From Bifidobacterium merycicum DSM 6492 (GTDB taxonomy: Bacteria; Actinomycetota; Actinomycetes; Actinomycetales; Bifidobacteriaceae), in assembly GCF_900129045.1 (NCBI RefSeq), contig NZ_FQTX01000005.1:62001-126000 (forward strand): a stretch of 64,000 bases of DNA. The letters run 5' to 3'. Both the position numbers and the translations under genes were made by a program. The notes below the pieces were generated by a model. That model made no database searches, was not told the DNA's origin, and saw nothing but the letters and a program-made list of their open reading frames with translations. How positions within the stretch are numbered: position 1 is the first letter of the stretch; the number at the start of each line of letters is the position of its first letter. Shown one piece after another: positions 28,463 through 36,435 of the stretch.

Positions 28463-30919
28463 ATGGCCGAGATCACTGCACCGAAATCTCCCGTCACGGC
28501 TGAACAGTTCGCTGATGAGATTCGCGAGCAACTCAAGTACACCCAAGGCGTCACTGTAGAGCAGGCCAAGCCTGCGGACGTGTATGTCGCCGCCGCCACC
28601 GCCGTGCGTCGCCATCTCGTGGATTCCTGGACGAAGACCCAGGCCGACATGGTCAACGGCAACACCAAGGCCGTCGGCTACCTCTCCGCCGAATTCCTCA
28701 TGGGCAAGCAGCTGGAGAACGCGCTGCTCAACGCCGGTCTCACCGAGCAGTTCAACGCGGCAGTGAAGAACCTCGGCTTCGATGCCCAGGAAGTCATCGA
28801 CGCCGAATACGAGCCGGGCCTCGGCAACGGTGGTCTGGGTCGTCTGGCCGCCTGCTTCATCGACTCCCTCGCCTCCCTTGGCGTGCCGGCCTTCGGCTAC
28901 GGCATCCAGTACAAGTACGGCATCTTCAAGCAGGCCTTCGACGAGAACGGCAAGCAGATCGAAACCCCGGATTACTGGCTGGCCAACGAAGAGCCGTGGG
29001 GTCACATCGACTACAACCGCGACCAGAAGGTCTCCTTCGGCGGCGAAGTCGTCGAAGAGAACGGCAAGAAGGTCTGGAAGCCGGCTTGGTCCGTGCGCGC
29101 CGTCCCGGTCGACTACATGGTCCCGGGCTACGCCTCCGGCCGTGTGAACACCCTGCGTCTGTGGACCGCCAAGAGCTACGACGAGTTCGACCTGCTCACC
29201 TTCAACAAGTCCGAGTACCTCGACGCCGTCAAGCCGCAGGTCGAAGCCGAGAACATCTCCAAGATCCTGTACCCGGAAGACTCCACCCCGCAGGGCAAGG
29301 CTCTGCGTCTTGAGCAGCAGTACTTCTTCGTGTCCGCCTCCATCCACGACGCCATCCGCGTCTTCTACCCGGGCCAGGACAAGCCGGATCTGACCACCTT
29401 CCCGAACAAGATCAACTTCCAGCTGAACGACACCCACCCGGTCATTGGCATCCCGGAGCTCATGCGCGTCCTCATGGACGAATACGACTACGACTGGGAC
29501 ACCGCTTGGGATATCACCCGTCACACCTTCAACTACACCTGCCACACCCTGCTTCCGGAAGCTCTGGAAGTCTGGCCGTCCAAGCTCATCGGCGAACTGC
29601 TGCCGCGTCACCTCGAAATCATCGAGAAGATCCAGGACCAGTTCGCGGCCGAGCTCAAGGCCAAGGGCGTTGCCGACGACACCGCCAAGGACATGGCCAT
29701 CTACACCGGTGACGCCGTGCGCATGGCCTACCTGGCCACCTACGGCGGCTCCCACGTCAACGGCGTGGCCGAGCTGCACTCCCAGCTGCTCAAGGACGTC
29801 ACCCTGAAGAACTTCTCCGACGTGTACCCGGACAAGTTCACCAACGTGACCAACGGCGTGACCCCGCGTCGCTTCATCAAGCTCGCCAACCCGCGCCTGT
29901 CCGACCTCATCACCGAAGGCCTCGGCACCGACAAGTGGCTGTCCGACCTCGAACTGCTGCAGGGCCTCGTCCCGCTGGCCGAAGACGACGAGTTCGTCAA
30001 GAAGTTCGCCGCCGTCAAGCAGGCCAACAAGGTCGACTTCTCCAACTTCGCCAAGCGCAAGTACGGCTTCGACATCGACCCGAACACCATGATCAACACC
30101 ATGGTCAAGCGTCTGCACGAGTACAAGCGTCAGGCCCTGAAGATCCTGTCCGTCATCGCCGACTACGCCGACATCAAGTCCGGCAAGGTCTCCGCCGACG
30201 ACATCATGCCGCGCACCATCGTGTTCGGCGCCAAGGCCGCCCCGGGCTACTACCTGGCCAAGCAGACCATCCAGCTCATCAACAACGTCGCCCGCGTCAT
30301 CAACAACGACCCGGACGTCAAGGGCAAGCTGAACGTCTACTTCCCGTGGAACTACAACATCGAACTGGCCCAGAACCTCATCCCGGCCACCGACCTCGAC
30401 GAGCAGATCTCCCAGGCCGGCAAGGAAGCCTCCGGCACCGGCAACATGAAGTTCGCCCTCAACGGCGCCCTGACCGTCGGCACCCTGGACGGCGCCAACG
30501 TCGAGATCCGTGAGCGCGTCGGCGCCGAGAACTTCTTCCTGTTCGGCATGACCGAGCCGGAAGTCTCCGCCCTGTACGCCAAGGGTTACGACACCAAGGG
30601 CCTGTCCCGCGAATACTACGAGAAGGACCCGCAGCTCAAGGCCGCCATCGACATGGTTGCCGACGGCACCTTCTCCGACGGCGACAAGGACACCTACAAG
30701 GACCTCGTCACCGACTGGCTGAACAAGGATTACTTCATGACGCTCGCCGACTTCCGTGCGTACATGGACATCCAGGCCCAGATCGAGGAAACCTACCGCG
30801 ATCCGATGAAGTGGAGCCGCATGGCCGTCCTCAACGTCGCGAACTCCGGTTACTTCAGCTCCGATCGTTCGATCGAGGATTATTTGGAGCGCATCTGGAA
30901 GACCGGTCCGCTCAAGTAA
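28463..30919 (+). CDS. glgP: Glycogen/maltodextrin phosphorylase
   Basis: 818 residues, GT35 family. It phosphorolyses alpha-1,4-glucans to glucose-1-phosphate. The pyridoxal-phosphate lysine is K663 in EASGTGNMKFALNGALTVGTLDGANVEI. The N-terminal VGYLSAEFLMGKQLENALLN and EPGLGNGGLGRLAACFIDSLA blocks are typical. The codon choice is extreme (nearly all C-ending synonymous codons), pointing to very high expression. The 3' end carries a large inverted repeat and an intrinsic terminator. Confidence 0.96.
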   Translation: MAEITAPKSPVTAEQFADEIREQLKYTQGVTVEQAKPADVYVAAATAVRRHLVDSWTKTQADMVNGNTKAVGYLSAEFLMGKQLENALLNAGLTEQFNAAVKNLGFDAQEVIDAEYEPGLGNGGLGRLAACFIDSLASLGVPAFGYGIQYKYGIFKQAFDENGKQIETPDYWLANEEPWGHIDYNRDQKVSFGGEVVEENGKKVWKPAWSVRAVPVDYMVPGYASGRVNTLRLWTAKSYDEFDLLTFNKSEYLDAVKPQVEAENISKILYPEDSTPQGKALRLEQQYFFVSASIHDAIRVFYPGQDKPDLTTFPNKINFQLNDTHPVIGIPELMRVLMDEYDYDWDTAWDITRHTFNYTCHTLLPEALEVWPSKLIGELLPRHLEIIEKIQDQFAAELKAKGVADDTAKDMAIYTGDAVRMAYLATYGGSHVNGVAELHSQLLKDVTLKNFSDVYPDKFTNVTNGVTPRRFIKLANPRLSDLITEGLGTDKWLSDLELLQGLVPLAEDDEFVKKFAAVKQANKVDFSNFAKRKYGFDIDPNTMINTMVKRLHEYKRQALKILSVIADYADIKSGKVSADDIMPRTIVFGAKAAPGYYLAKQTIQLINNVARVINNDPDVKGKLNVYFPWNYNIELAQNLIPATDLDEQISQAGKEASGTGNMKFALNGALTVGTLDGANVEIRERVGAENFFLFGMTEPEVSALYAKGYDTKGLSREYYEKDPQLKAAIDMVADGTFSDGDKDTYKDLVTDWLNKDYFMTLADFRAYMDIQAQIEETYRDPMKWSRMAVLNVANSGYFSSDRSIEDYLERIWKTGPLK

Positions 30920-31011
30920 TGACGGAGTGTCCGCGGCGTTGCTGAAAGCTCGACGTACCTTCGTGCGCCTTCGCTTTCCGCGCCTTGCGGACACACGCGT
31001 CATTACTTGAG
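30911..31011 (+). repeat. Inverted copy of the glgP 3' end forming a large stem-loop
   Basis: Positions 30911-30934 (CTCAAGTAATGACG-GA-GTGTCCGC, containing the last two sense codons and TAA) match the reverse complement of 30987-31011 with one small interruption, and inner GGCG/CGCC arms extend the stem. The loop is about 44 bp. It is followed by the true terminator at 31048-31079. Confidence 0.75.
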
Positions 31012-31047
31012 CGCCGGGTGGGATTTCGCCCGGCCGGCTAGACGTGG

Positions 31048-31079
31048 AGAGGGAGACAACCTTAGGGTTGTCTCCCTCT
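31048..31079 (+). terminator. Intrinsic terminator of glgP
   Basis: Perfect 14-bp arms (31048-31061, 31066-31079), 4-bp loop, followed by TTTT. The following 31080-31312 has no supported gene. Confidence 0.95.
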
Positions 31080-31312
31080 TTTCGTTGTTTCTGGGGAATT
31101 TTCCGGGCGCGGGGCTTGGATTTCCGGGGCTTTCGGCAACGGAAAAGGGGCGGCCATATGGCCGCCCCCGGATTCGCAGTGACTTATGCCTTCAGTGTAT
31201 CAGTTTCCGCACGTCCACCCGCCGTCGAATCGTGATCGGCGGACCGTGCCGAGCGCATAACAAAGTCGCGCACCGGCATGATGCGCGACTGACGGTCTAC
31301 CGTGACGATGAA

Positions 31313-31546
31313 TCAGGCGGCTTCCGCTGCGGTTACGGCCTCGCTGGCCTCATCCGCCTCAGCCTCGTCGTCCGCGGCCTTATCGAGTCCGAGGTCCACG
31401 GGGGAGGAGCTGTTCTCCCAAGGTTCCTCCCACGGATCATAATCGGGATTCTGCTGCTTGTAGACATACAGACCCACAACGGCGGCGAGCAGTGCGCCGA
31501 ACAGAATCGCAAAGAACTTCCAACCGTTCGAAGAATTCTTCTCCAT
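31313..31546 (-). CDS. Small single-pass membrane protein
   Basis: 77 residues. A membrane segment at about 8-27 (FFAILFGALLAAVVGLYVY) is followed by the Trp-rich PDYDPWEEPWENSS and an acidic Ala/Glu tail. The DPW box just after the membrane anchor recalls the small actinobacterial DLW-39-type proteins encoded near gyrA; that link is tentative. ATG 31546 follows AAAGGAG, which decides against the longer frame starting at 31603. Confidence 0.7.
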   Translation of the reverse strand: MEKNSSNGWKFFAILFGALLAAVVGLYVYKQQNPDYDPWEEPWENSSSPVDLGLDKAADDEAEADEASEAVTAAEAA

Positions 31547-31765
31547 GACGGCTCCTTTCCGAGGTTTCTCGTTGGCCTGCCCATTCAAACCAACTCTACT
31601 CACTATGATAAGCCGAATTTTGTGACGATTGGGTGGAACGCGCCGGAACCTGCGCCAACCGCGTCAACCGTGTCATTCCCACGAGTCCCCCGAGCCGTAT
31701 GCCGATCAAGCGCCTCATCCGCATATCCCTCCATGCTTGGGCAAAGCGGCGGATACCATAAGGGC

Positions 31766-32479
31766 ATGTATTTCAAGATTCCCAACAAACGCGAGATCCG
31801 GTACGCCTGGAACGCCGGCGGCCCGGTGATCACCACTTCGATCATCATCGCATGCGTGGCCGTATGGCTGGTGGAGATCGTCACATGCGCCTTCATGCCC
31901 ACGGTGTTCTCCGCGATCGTGAACTGGGGCATGGCCGTTCCCGTGGTCATGGTGCAGCGCCCGTGGACGTGGCTGACCTCCATGTTCCTGCACGCGCCCA
32001 ACGTGCTGCACATCCTGTTCAACATGCTGACCTTGTGGTCGGTCGGACCGATGCTCGAACGCATGCTGGGGCATTGGCGCTTCCTCGCCCTGTACCTGAT
32101 TTCCGGCCTTGGCGGGGCCGCTGGGCTGATGGTATGGGCCAGGTTGGCCTCCGACTGGTCTCTGGCCGCCTACGGTGCTTCCGGAGCCTTGTTCGGTCTG
32201 TTCGCGGCCGTACTGGTGGTGTTCCGCCGTGTGGGGGAGGATATCCGTTCGATGCTGGTGTGGATGACGGTGAACTTCGCCATGCCGTTCGTGATAAGCG
32301 GTATCGCCTGGCAGGCGCATGTGGGCGGCTTCATCGCGGGCGGCGTGCTGGCGATGCTGTTGACGAGCGGTATTCCCACGTTGCGGGGTCGTTCGTTGAC
32401 GCAACGCATGGCCATCTACGGCGGCGCGATCGTAGTCGTACTGGTCGCCGTCATCCTGCTGTGCGCACCGCACTTCTGA
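31766..32479 (+). CDS. Rhomboid family intramembrane serine protease
   Basis: 237 residues, six to seven membrane segments. The catalytic serine is S139 in YGASGALFGL and the partner histidine H185 in AWQAHVGGFIAGG; the HILFNMLTLW and W-R loop features are conserved. Substrates are unknown. It lies next to crgA as in mycobacteria and other actinobacteria near oriC. ATG 31766 (MYFKIPNKRE) with AAGGGC upstream; the frame is open for 760 bp further upstream, but that sequence is not coding. Confidence 0.92.
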   Translation: MYFKIPNKREIRYAWNAGGPVITTSIIIACVAVWLVEIVTCAFMPTVFSAIVNWGMAVPVVMVQRPWTWLTSMFLHAPNVLHILFNMLTLWSVGPMLERMLGHWRFLALYLISGLGGAAGLMVWARLASDWSLAAYGASGALFGLFAAVLVVFRRVGEDIRSMLVWMTVNFAMPFVISGIAWQAHVGGFIAGGVLAMLLTSGIPTLRGRSLTQRMAIYGGAIVVVLVAVILLCAPHF

Positions 32480-32527
32480 GCATGGGCGCTGAGCGTAGAA
32501 GCTGGATATAGATGCGACTGACCGTTT

Positions 32528-32562
32528 GGGGCGCTCCGACCGAGTGTAGGTCGGGGCGCCCC
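32528..32562 (+). terminator. Probable terminator of the rhomboid gene
   Basis: 14-bp arms GGGGCGCTCCGACC (32528-32541) and 32549-32562 with one G-T pair; no T-run. Confidence 0.5.
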
Positions 32563-32605
32563 GTCGTATCGCCGGTAGGGCGATGTGCGCTTGTCCGTCG
32601 TGCGC

Positions 32606-32987
32606 TTATCCACCGTACGCTTAGCTACCGTATGGTTATCCACCGGGATATATCCACATCCCGCTTATCCGCCGGACGGCAAGTTATCCACAGGCCTTTT
32701 GTGCGGCGTACGATGCCGAAGTGCCGGATTGGGACGGTGGATAACCGCAATAAACCCCGGAAAAGCAAGGAAACGACATCTACGTAATCACACGCGTGTA
32801 GTTTTCCACCGAGTGTGGAAAAGAGTGTGGATAACCTGTGGGTAAGTGGGTTTTCAGTGTGGGTAACTACGTCGAAATGGTGGATAAGCGGTGGGTAAAC
32901 GGTGGATAACCTGTGGATAACTCGGTGTGAAAATACGCAAAAGGCCTGAAACTCAACGCTTCAGGCCTTTGTGGATAATGTGGATAA
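32606..32987. promoter_or_regulatory. Cluster of DnaA boxes (5 perfect, about 9 near-perfect)
   Basis: Perfect TTATCCACA/TGTGGATAA sites: 32684-32692 (+), 32826-32834, 32912-32920, 32970-32978 and 32979-32987 (all -). One-mismatch sites: 32606-32614, 32636-32644, 32650-32658 (+), 32736-32744, 32837-32845, 32858-32866, 32879-32887 and 32901-32909 (-); further two-mismatch sites at about 32665 and 32890. Boxes on the left side point right and boxes on the right side point left. The region has no ORF and lies between the rhomboid gene and the crgA terminator. It fits a DnaA-binding locus. Confidence 0.8.
32941..32969 (-). terminator. Intrinsic terminator of crgA
   Basis: Arms AAGGCCTGAA (32941-32950) and TTCAGGCCTT (32960-32969), followed on the minus strand by TTTTGC. 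It lies inside the DnaA-box cluster. Confidence 0.85.
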
Positions 32988-33000
32988 CGTGGAGTGGAAA

Positions 33001-33438
33001 TCACCGCCACCACATGGTCATCAGGAATCCGATCAGAATGATGACGAAACCGACCACCAGATTCCACACGCCGATCGCGGGAATCGGGAACTTGCCGGTC
33101 AGGTAGTAGGCGACGACCCAGATCAGGCCGATCAGCATCAATGCGCAGAACAGGGGGACGAACCAGCGCGGATTCGACTTGGTGCCCTTGATGGACTCCT
33201 CCACGCGCTTCGTGCTCTCCGCCTGACGCGCCATCATGCGCTGCATCTGCGGGGTCATCATGCTCTTGTCGGCAGTGGCGTTCAGCACAGCCTCGACCTG
33301 ATCCATGTCAACACCGTAGTTGTCGTCGGATGCTCTGTCTTCGTCGGCGGCGTCGTCGATGAGAGCGGTCTGATCGGTCTCGGATTGCAGGTCCTTCTGC
33401 TCCTCCGCACCGTTTGCTTTCAGTTCTTCGTCAGCCAT
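33001..33438 (-). CDS. crgA: Cell division protein CrgA
   Basis: 145 residues. The C-terminal 60 residues carry two membrane segments separated by a short loop (NPRWFVPLFCALMLIGLIWV and GVWNLVVGFVIILIGFLMTMWWR), the CrgA/UPF0233 signature; the first 80 are acidic and longer than in mycobacterial CrgA (93 residues). CrgA helps place FtsZ and recruit septal peptidoglycan enzymes such as FtsI. ATG 33438 (MADEELK) is preferred over 33453. Confidence 0.92.
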   Translation of the reverse strand: MADEELKANGAEEQKDLQSETDQTALIDDAADEDRASDDNYGVDMDQVEAVLNATADKSMMTPQMQRMMARQAESTKRVEESIKGTKSNPRWFVPLFCALMLIGLIWVVAYYLTGKFPIPAIGVWNLVVGFVIILIGFLMTMWWR

Positions 33439-33566
33439 CAGTATTGTCTCCATTCAAGTAGGCTAGAAGTTATCATAGTGGTTACACTCGAAAGCAGCGA
33501 ATAAGGCTTGCCTTATATCTCAAAAGGTGTATGCGGGGAATCCGGTTGACGTCGAAAGGTCGATGA

Positions 33567-34373
33567 ATGAGCAGGCACAGCACGAAGCACGGCGTTCGGC
33601 GCTCCATGGTGGGCAGTGTCGCGGTGCTCGTCGTCGTGGCCCTCACCGGGTATCTGTTCGTCACCAACCTGCGCGTGAACCGCACCTCCACCGTCTCCTC
33701 CGACACCGCCGGACTGGTCGAACAGCGCGTCAATCAGGTCAACACCCTGCAGAAGGAAGTGAACTCGCTCAGCAACGACGTGAACACCATGACCAAACTG
33801 TCGACCGACGACAACCAGCCCAGCAATAAGGACGACGGCGGCGACGCCAGCACCGTGATGCCGGCGGTGGAAGGACCCGGCGTGAGCGTCACGCTGAACG
33901 ATTCGCCGATGTGGAAGCAGGCGGTGGATTCCTCCGGCTCATCGGTCGACATCGACAAATACGTGATCCACCAGCAGGACATCGAAGCGGTGATCAACGC
34001 CCTTTGGGAAGGCGACGCCGAATACATGCAGGTGATGGACCAGCGCGTGCTGTTTAATTCGGCGGTGATGTGCTCGGGCAATGTCATCTCGTTGCACGGC
34101 AAGAAATACTCGCCCCCGTTCACCATCTCCGCCATCGGCGACCCGGATGACCTCATCCAGGCATTGGACGCGTCACCCACCATCGCGATTTACAAGCAGT
34201 ACGTCAGCGCCTTCGGCCTGGGCTGGAAAGTGGAACGGAAGAAAGACCTGCATTTCGACCAATGCGCGAAACTGCTGCAGCCATTGAAATACGCGAAGGT
34301 CACCGGCAGCGGGCAGGAATCCGACTCGGAATCGGCAGGGGCCGATTCAACCAAGGGAGATACCGAGCAGTGA
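33567..34373 (+). CDS. DUF881 family membrane-anchored protein
   Basis: 268 residues. One N-terminal membrane segment (about 14-34), a coiled-coil stretch (about 45-75, QRVNQVNTLQKEVNSLSNDVNT), a low-complexity Asp/Asn/Ser spacer, then the DUF881 domain (about 100-245) with INALWEGDAEYMQVMDQRV. The same gene (Rv0012 in M. tuberculosis) lies between crgA and trpG. It may belong to the divisome; function unproven. Its TGA overlaps the GTG of srtE (GTGA), so the pair is co-translated. Confidence 0.88.
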   Translation: MSRHSTKHGVRRSMVGSVAVLVVVALTGYLFVTNLRVNRTSTVSSDTAGLVEQRVNQVNTLQKEVNSLSNDVNTMTKLSTDDNQPSNKDDGGDASTVMPAVEGPGVSVTLNDSPMWKQAVDSSGSSVDIDKYVIHQQDIEAVINALWEGDAEYMQVMDQRVLFNSAVMCSGNVISLHGKKYSPPFTISAIGDPDDLIQALDASPTIAIYKQYVSAFGLGWKVERKKDLHFDQCAKLLQPLKYAKVTGSGQESDSESAGADSTKGDTEQ

Positions 34374-35470
34374 AGCATGGAGCTCAAACACAGCAGCGCA
34401 CCAGCCCGATGCGTCAACTCATGGGCATCGTGGCGGAAATCCTGATCACCCTCGCGGTGGTGTGCGCCCTGTACATCGCATGGCAGATGTGGTGGACGGG
34501 CGTGCAAGCCGAACGCATACAGGCACAGACCCGCGATCAGGTGAGCTGGTCCGATCCGGCGGCCAACGGCAGCACGACAATCGCGCAGGCGCAGCAGGGT
34601 GACGCCCCGGTACAACCCGAAAGCGCCAATTACGGTGATCTCGTCGCGCAGATCTACATCCCGCGATTCGGCCAGAACTGGGAACGCAATATCGTAGAAG
34701 GCACCGACGCCGCACAACTGGCCCGGCACGGACTCGGCCACTACACGGACACGCAGATGCCCGGGCAGGTAGGCAACTTCGCCGTGGCAGGGCACCGCAA
34801 CGGCTACGGCCAGCCGCTGGGAGACGTGGACAAGCTCCAGACCGGCGACCCGATCATCGTGCGCTCGCAGGACTACTGGTACGTATACACCTACACCAAA
34901 CACAAAATCGTGTCGCCCAAAGACACCGAAGTCATCGCCGCGAACCCCGAACACCTGGGAGCCGCCGCAACAACACGCATGATCACCCTGACCACATGCG
35001 AACCGAAATACAGTACGCCGACCAGCCGATGGATCGTATGGGGCGAACTGAAATACTGGGCGAAGGTCGCCGACGGCATGCCACAGGAACTCGCCACCAC
35101 CGGCAACGACGGCAACGTGAAATTCGCCGCCAAATCAACCGCATACCTCTCCCCGGTGGCAAGGCTCGGCTCCCTCGCGCCATACGTGCGCGGCGCGCTC
35201 CTCGCCTGGCTCATCTTCTTCATCGCGGCCGCAGTGGCCTGGCGATGGCCCGCGCTGCATGCCATCAGGCAAGGCGAACGACCGAAGCCGGACGCAAGCC
35301 TCTACGGCACGCTGATGCGCCTCCAGCCGGGCGTACTGCCGATCAGGCTCCTGCTGACGGCCCTGCTGCTGTTCGCCGCCGCAGCGGCATTGTTCGAATG
35401 GGGATTCCCCTGGGCCGCGTCCCACATCCCCATCATGCAGCAGATGAGCAACTACGTCGCCCTGAACTAG
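34370..35470 (+). CDS. srtE: Class E sortase
   Basis: 366 residues. N-terminal membrane anchor (about 17-40), sortase domain (about 90-225) with catalytic H142 (AVAGHRNGYG), C210 (TLTTC) and R220 (TSRW), and, unusually, two further membrane segments after it (about 285-310 and 340-358). Class E sortases anchor housekeeping surface proteins and prefer LAxTG-type signals. The start is GTG 34370, overlapping the DUF881 stop by GTGA; GGGAG lies nine bases upstream. It resembles the srtE gene located in this position in other high-GC Gram-positives. Confidence 0.92.
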   Translation: MKHGAQTQQRTSPMRQLMGIVAEILITLAVVCALYIAWQMWWTGVQAERIQAQTRDQVSWSDPAANGSTTIAQAQQGDAPVQPESANYGDLVAQIYIPRFGQNWERNIVEGTDAAQLARHGLGHYTDTQMPGQVGNFAVAGHRNGYGQPLGDVDKLQTGDPIIVRSQDYWYVYTYTKHKIVSPKDTEVIAANPEHLGAAATTRMITLTTCEPKYSTPTSRWIVWGELKYWAKVADGMPQELATTGNDGNVKFAAKSTAYLSPVARLGSLAPYVRGALLAWLIFFIAAAVAWRWPALHAIRQGERPKPDASLYGTLMRLQPGVLPIRLLLTALLLFAAAAALFEWGFPWAASHIPIMQQMSNYVALN

Positions 35471-35546
35471 CGAACCGACCCAACCCCGCGCCACCGGCCC
35501 GGCAAACCACAGCCGGCGGCCAACACAGTTTTCCAAAGGAGACACC

Positions 35547-36191
35547 ATGACCGATTCCGCACACATCCTTGTCATCGACAACTACGATTCCTTCGTCTAC
35601 ACCATCGTCGGCTACTTGGAAACGCTCGGCGCCACCGTGGACGTGGTACGCAACGACGCCATCGATCCAAGCGACCCGACCGTCACCGACGGCTACGACG
35701 GCGTGCTCATCAGCCCCGGACCGGGAGCCCCCGCCGAATCGGGCGCCAGCGAAGACATGATCCGCCTATGCGCCGAACAGAACAAGCCGATGTTCGGCGT
35801 CTGCCTCGGACTGCAAGCGCTCGCCGAAGTGTACGGATGCACCGTCGACCATGCGCCGACCATCATGCACGGCAAAACCAGCCCCGTGGAACACGTGGAC
35901 GATGAGATCTTCGCAGGCGTCGCGAACCCGATGACCGCCACCCGCTACCATTCGCTGGCCGTGGAACCGGATTCCGTGCCGGACACGTTGGAAGTGACCG
36001 CCTGGACGCAAGGCGACCACATCGTGCAGGGCATCCGCGTGAAAGGCAAGCCGATGTACGCCGTGCAGTTCCACCCCGAATCGGTGATGACCGAAGGCGG
36101 GTACCGTCTGCTGGCGAACTGGCTGGCCGTATGCGGGCAGACCACCGCCGTGGCCAACGCGGCCGGACTCAAACCGCGCGTCAACAAGTAG
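35547..36191 (+). CDS. trpG: Glutamine amidotransferase, anthranilate/aminodeoxychorismate synthase component II
   Basis: 214 residues, class I glutamine amidotransferase. GVCLGLQAL contains the nucleophile Cys, and QFHPESVMTE the His-Glu pair. It supplies ammonia to TrpE or PabB. In this chromosomal location (after DUF881, convergent to pknB) actinobacterial genomes carry trpG/pabA without trpE, and the protein may serve both anthranilate and p-aminobenzoate synthesis. AAAGGAGA precedes ATG 35547. Confidence 0.93.
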   Translation: MTDSAHILVIDNYDSFVYTIVGYLETLGATVDVVRNDAIDPSDPTVTDGYDGVLISPGPGAPAESGASEDMIRLCAEQNKPMFGVCLGLQALAEVYGCTVDHAPTIMHGKTSPVEHVDDEIFAGVANPMTATRYHSLAVEPDSVPDTLEVTAWTQGDHIVQGIRVKGKPMYAVQFHPESVMTEGGYRLLANWLAVCGQTTAVANAAGLKPRVNK

Positions 36192-36233
36192 CCGACAGCC
36201 TACTAGCCGATAGCCTGCTAGCCGACAGCCTGC
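36189..36233. repeat. 15-bp tandem repeat, three units, starting at the trpG stop codon
   Basis: Units TAGCCGACAGCCTAC, TAGCCGATAGCCTGC and TAGCCGACAGCCTGC. The first TAG is the trpG stop. Confidence 0.85.
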
Positions 36234-36332
36234 CAAGCAGATCCGTGGCATACGGATCCCCAAGCGGGCCCGCGCGCTTTTGCAACGTGCCGTAAAGGCA
36301 CCGTACGCGGCCGTTGACGGCATAGACATGGA

Positions 36333-36384
36333 AAAACCGGTTGCCGCCCGTTCTTTCGCGAAAGAACGGGCGGCAACCGGTTTT
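36333..36384. terminator. 52-bp perfect palindromic bidirectional terminator
   Basis: The sequence is its own reverse complement from AAAACCGGTT (36333) to AACCGGTTTT (36384) with essentially no loop (TTTCGCGAAA centre). It terminates both trpG (+) and pknB (-). Confidence 0.9.
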
Positions 36385-36435
36385 GGGAATGCCGGGATAA
36401 TCCGGGCTTGAGCGGTCCGCGTGAACCGCCCGGCA

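Noticed and set aside
31007..31765. N-terminal extension of the rhomboid protein by 253 residues.
   Set aside because: The added part has no membrane or family pattern, overlaps the glgP terminator and is antisense to the small membrane protein gene; ATG 31766 fits the family start.
32606..32987. Calling the DnaA-box cluster oriC.
   Set aside because: In this group oriC is expected beside dnaA-dnaN, which are not in the window; no clear AT-rich unwinding element is seen. Kept as a DnaA-binding cluster.
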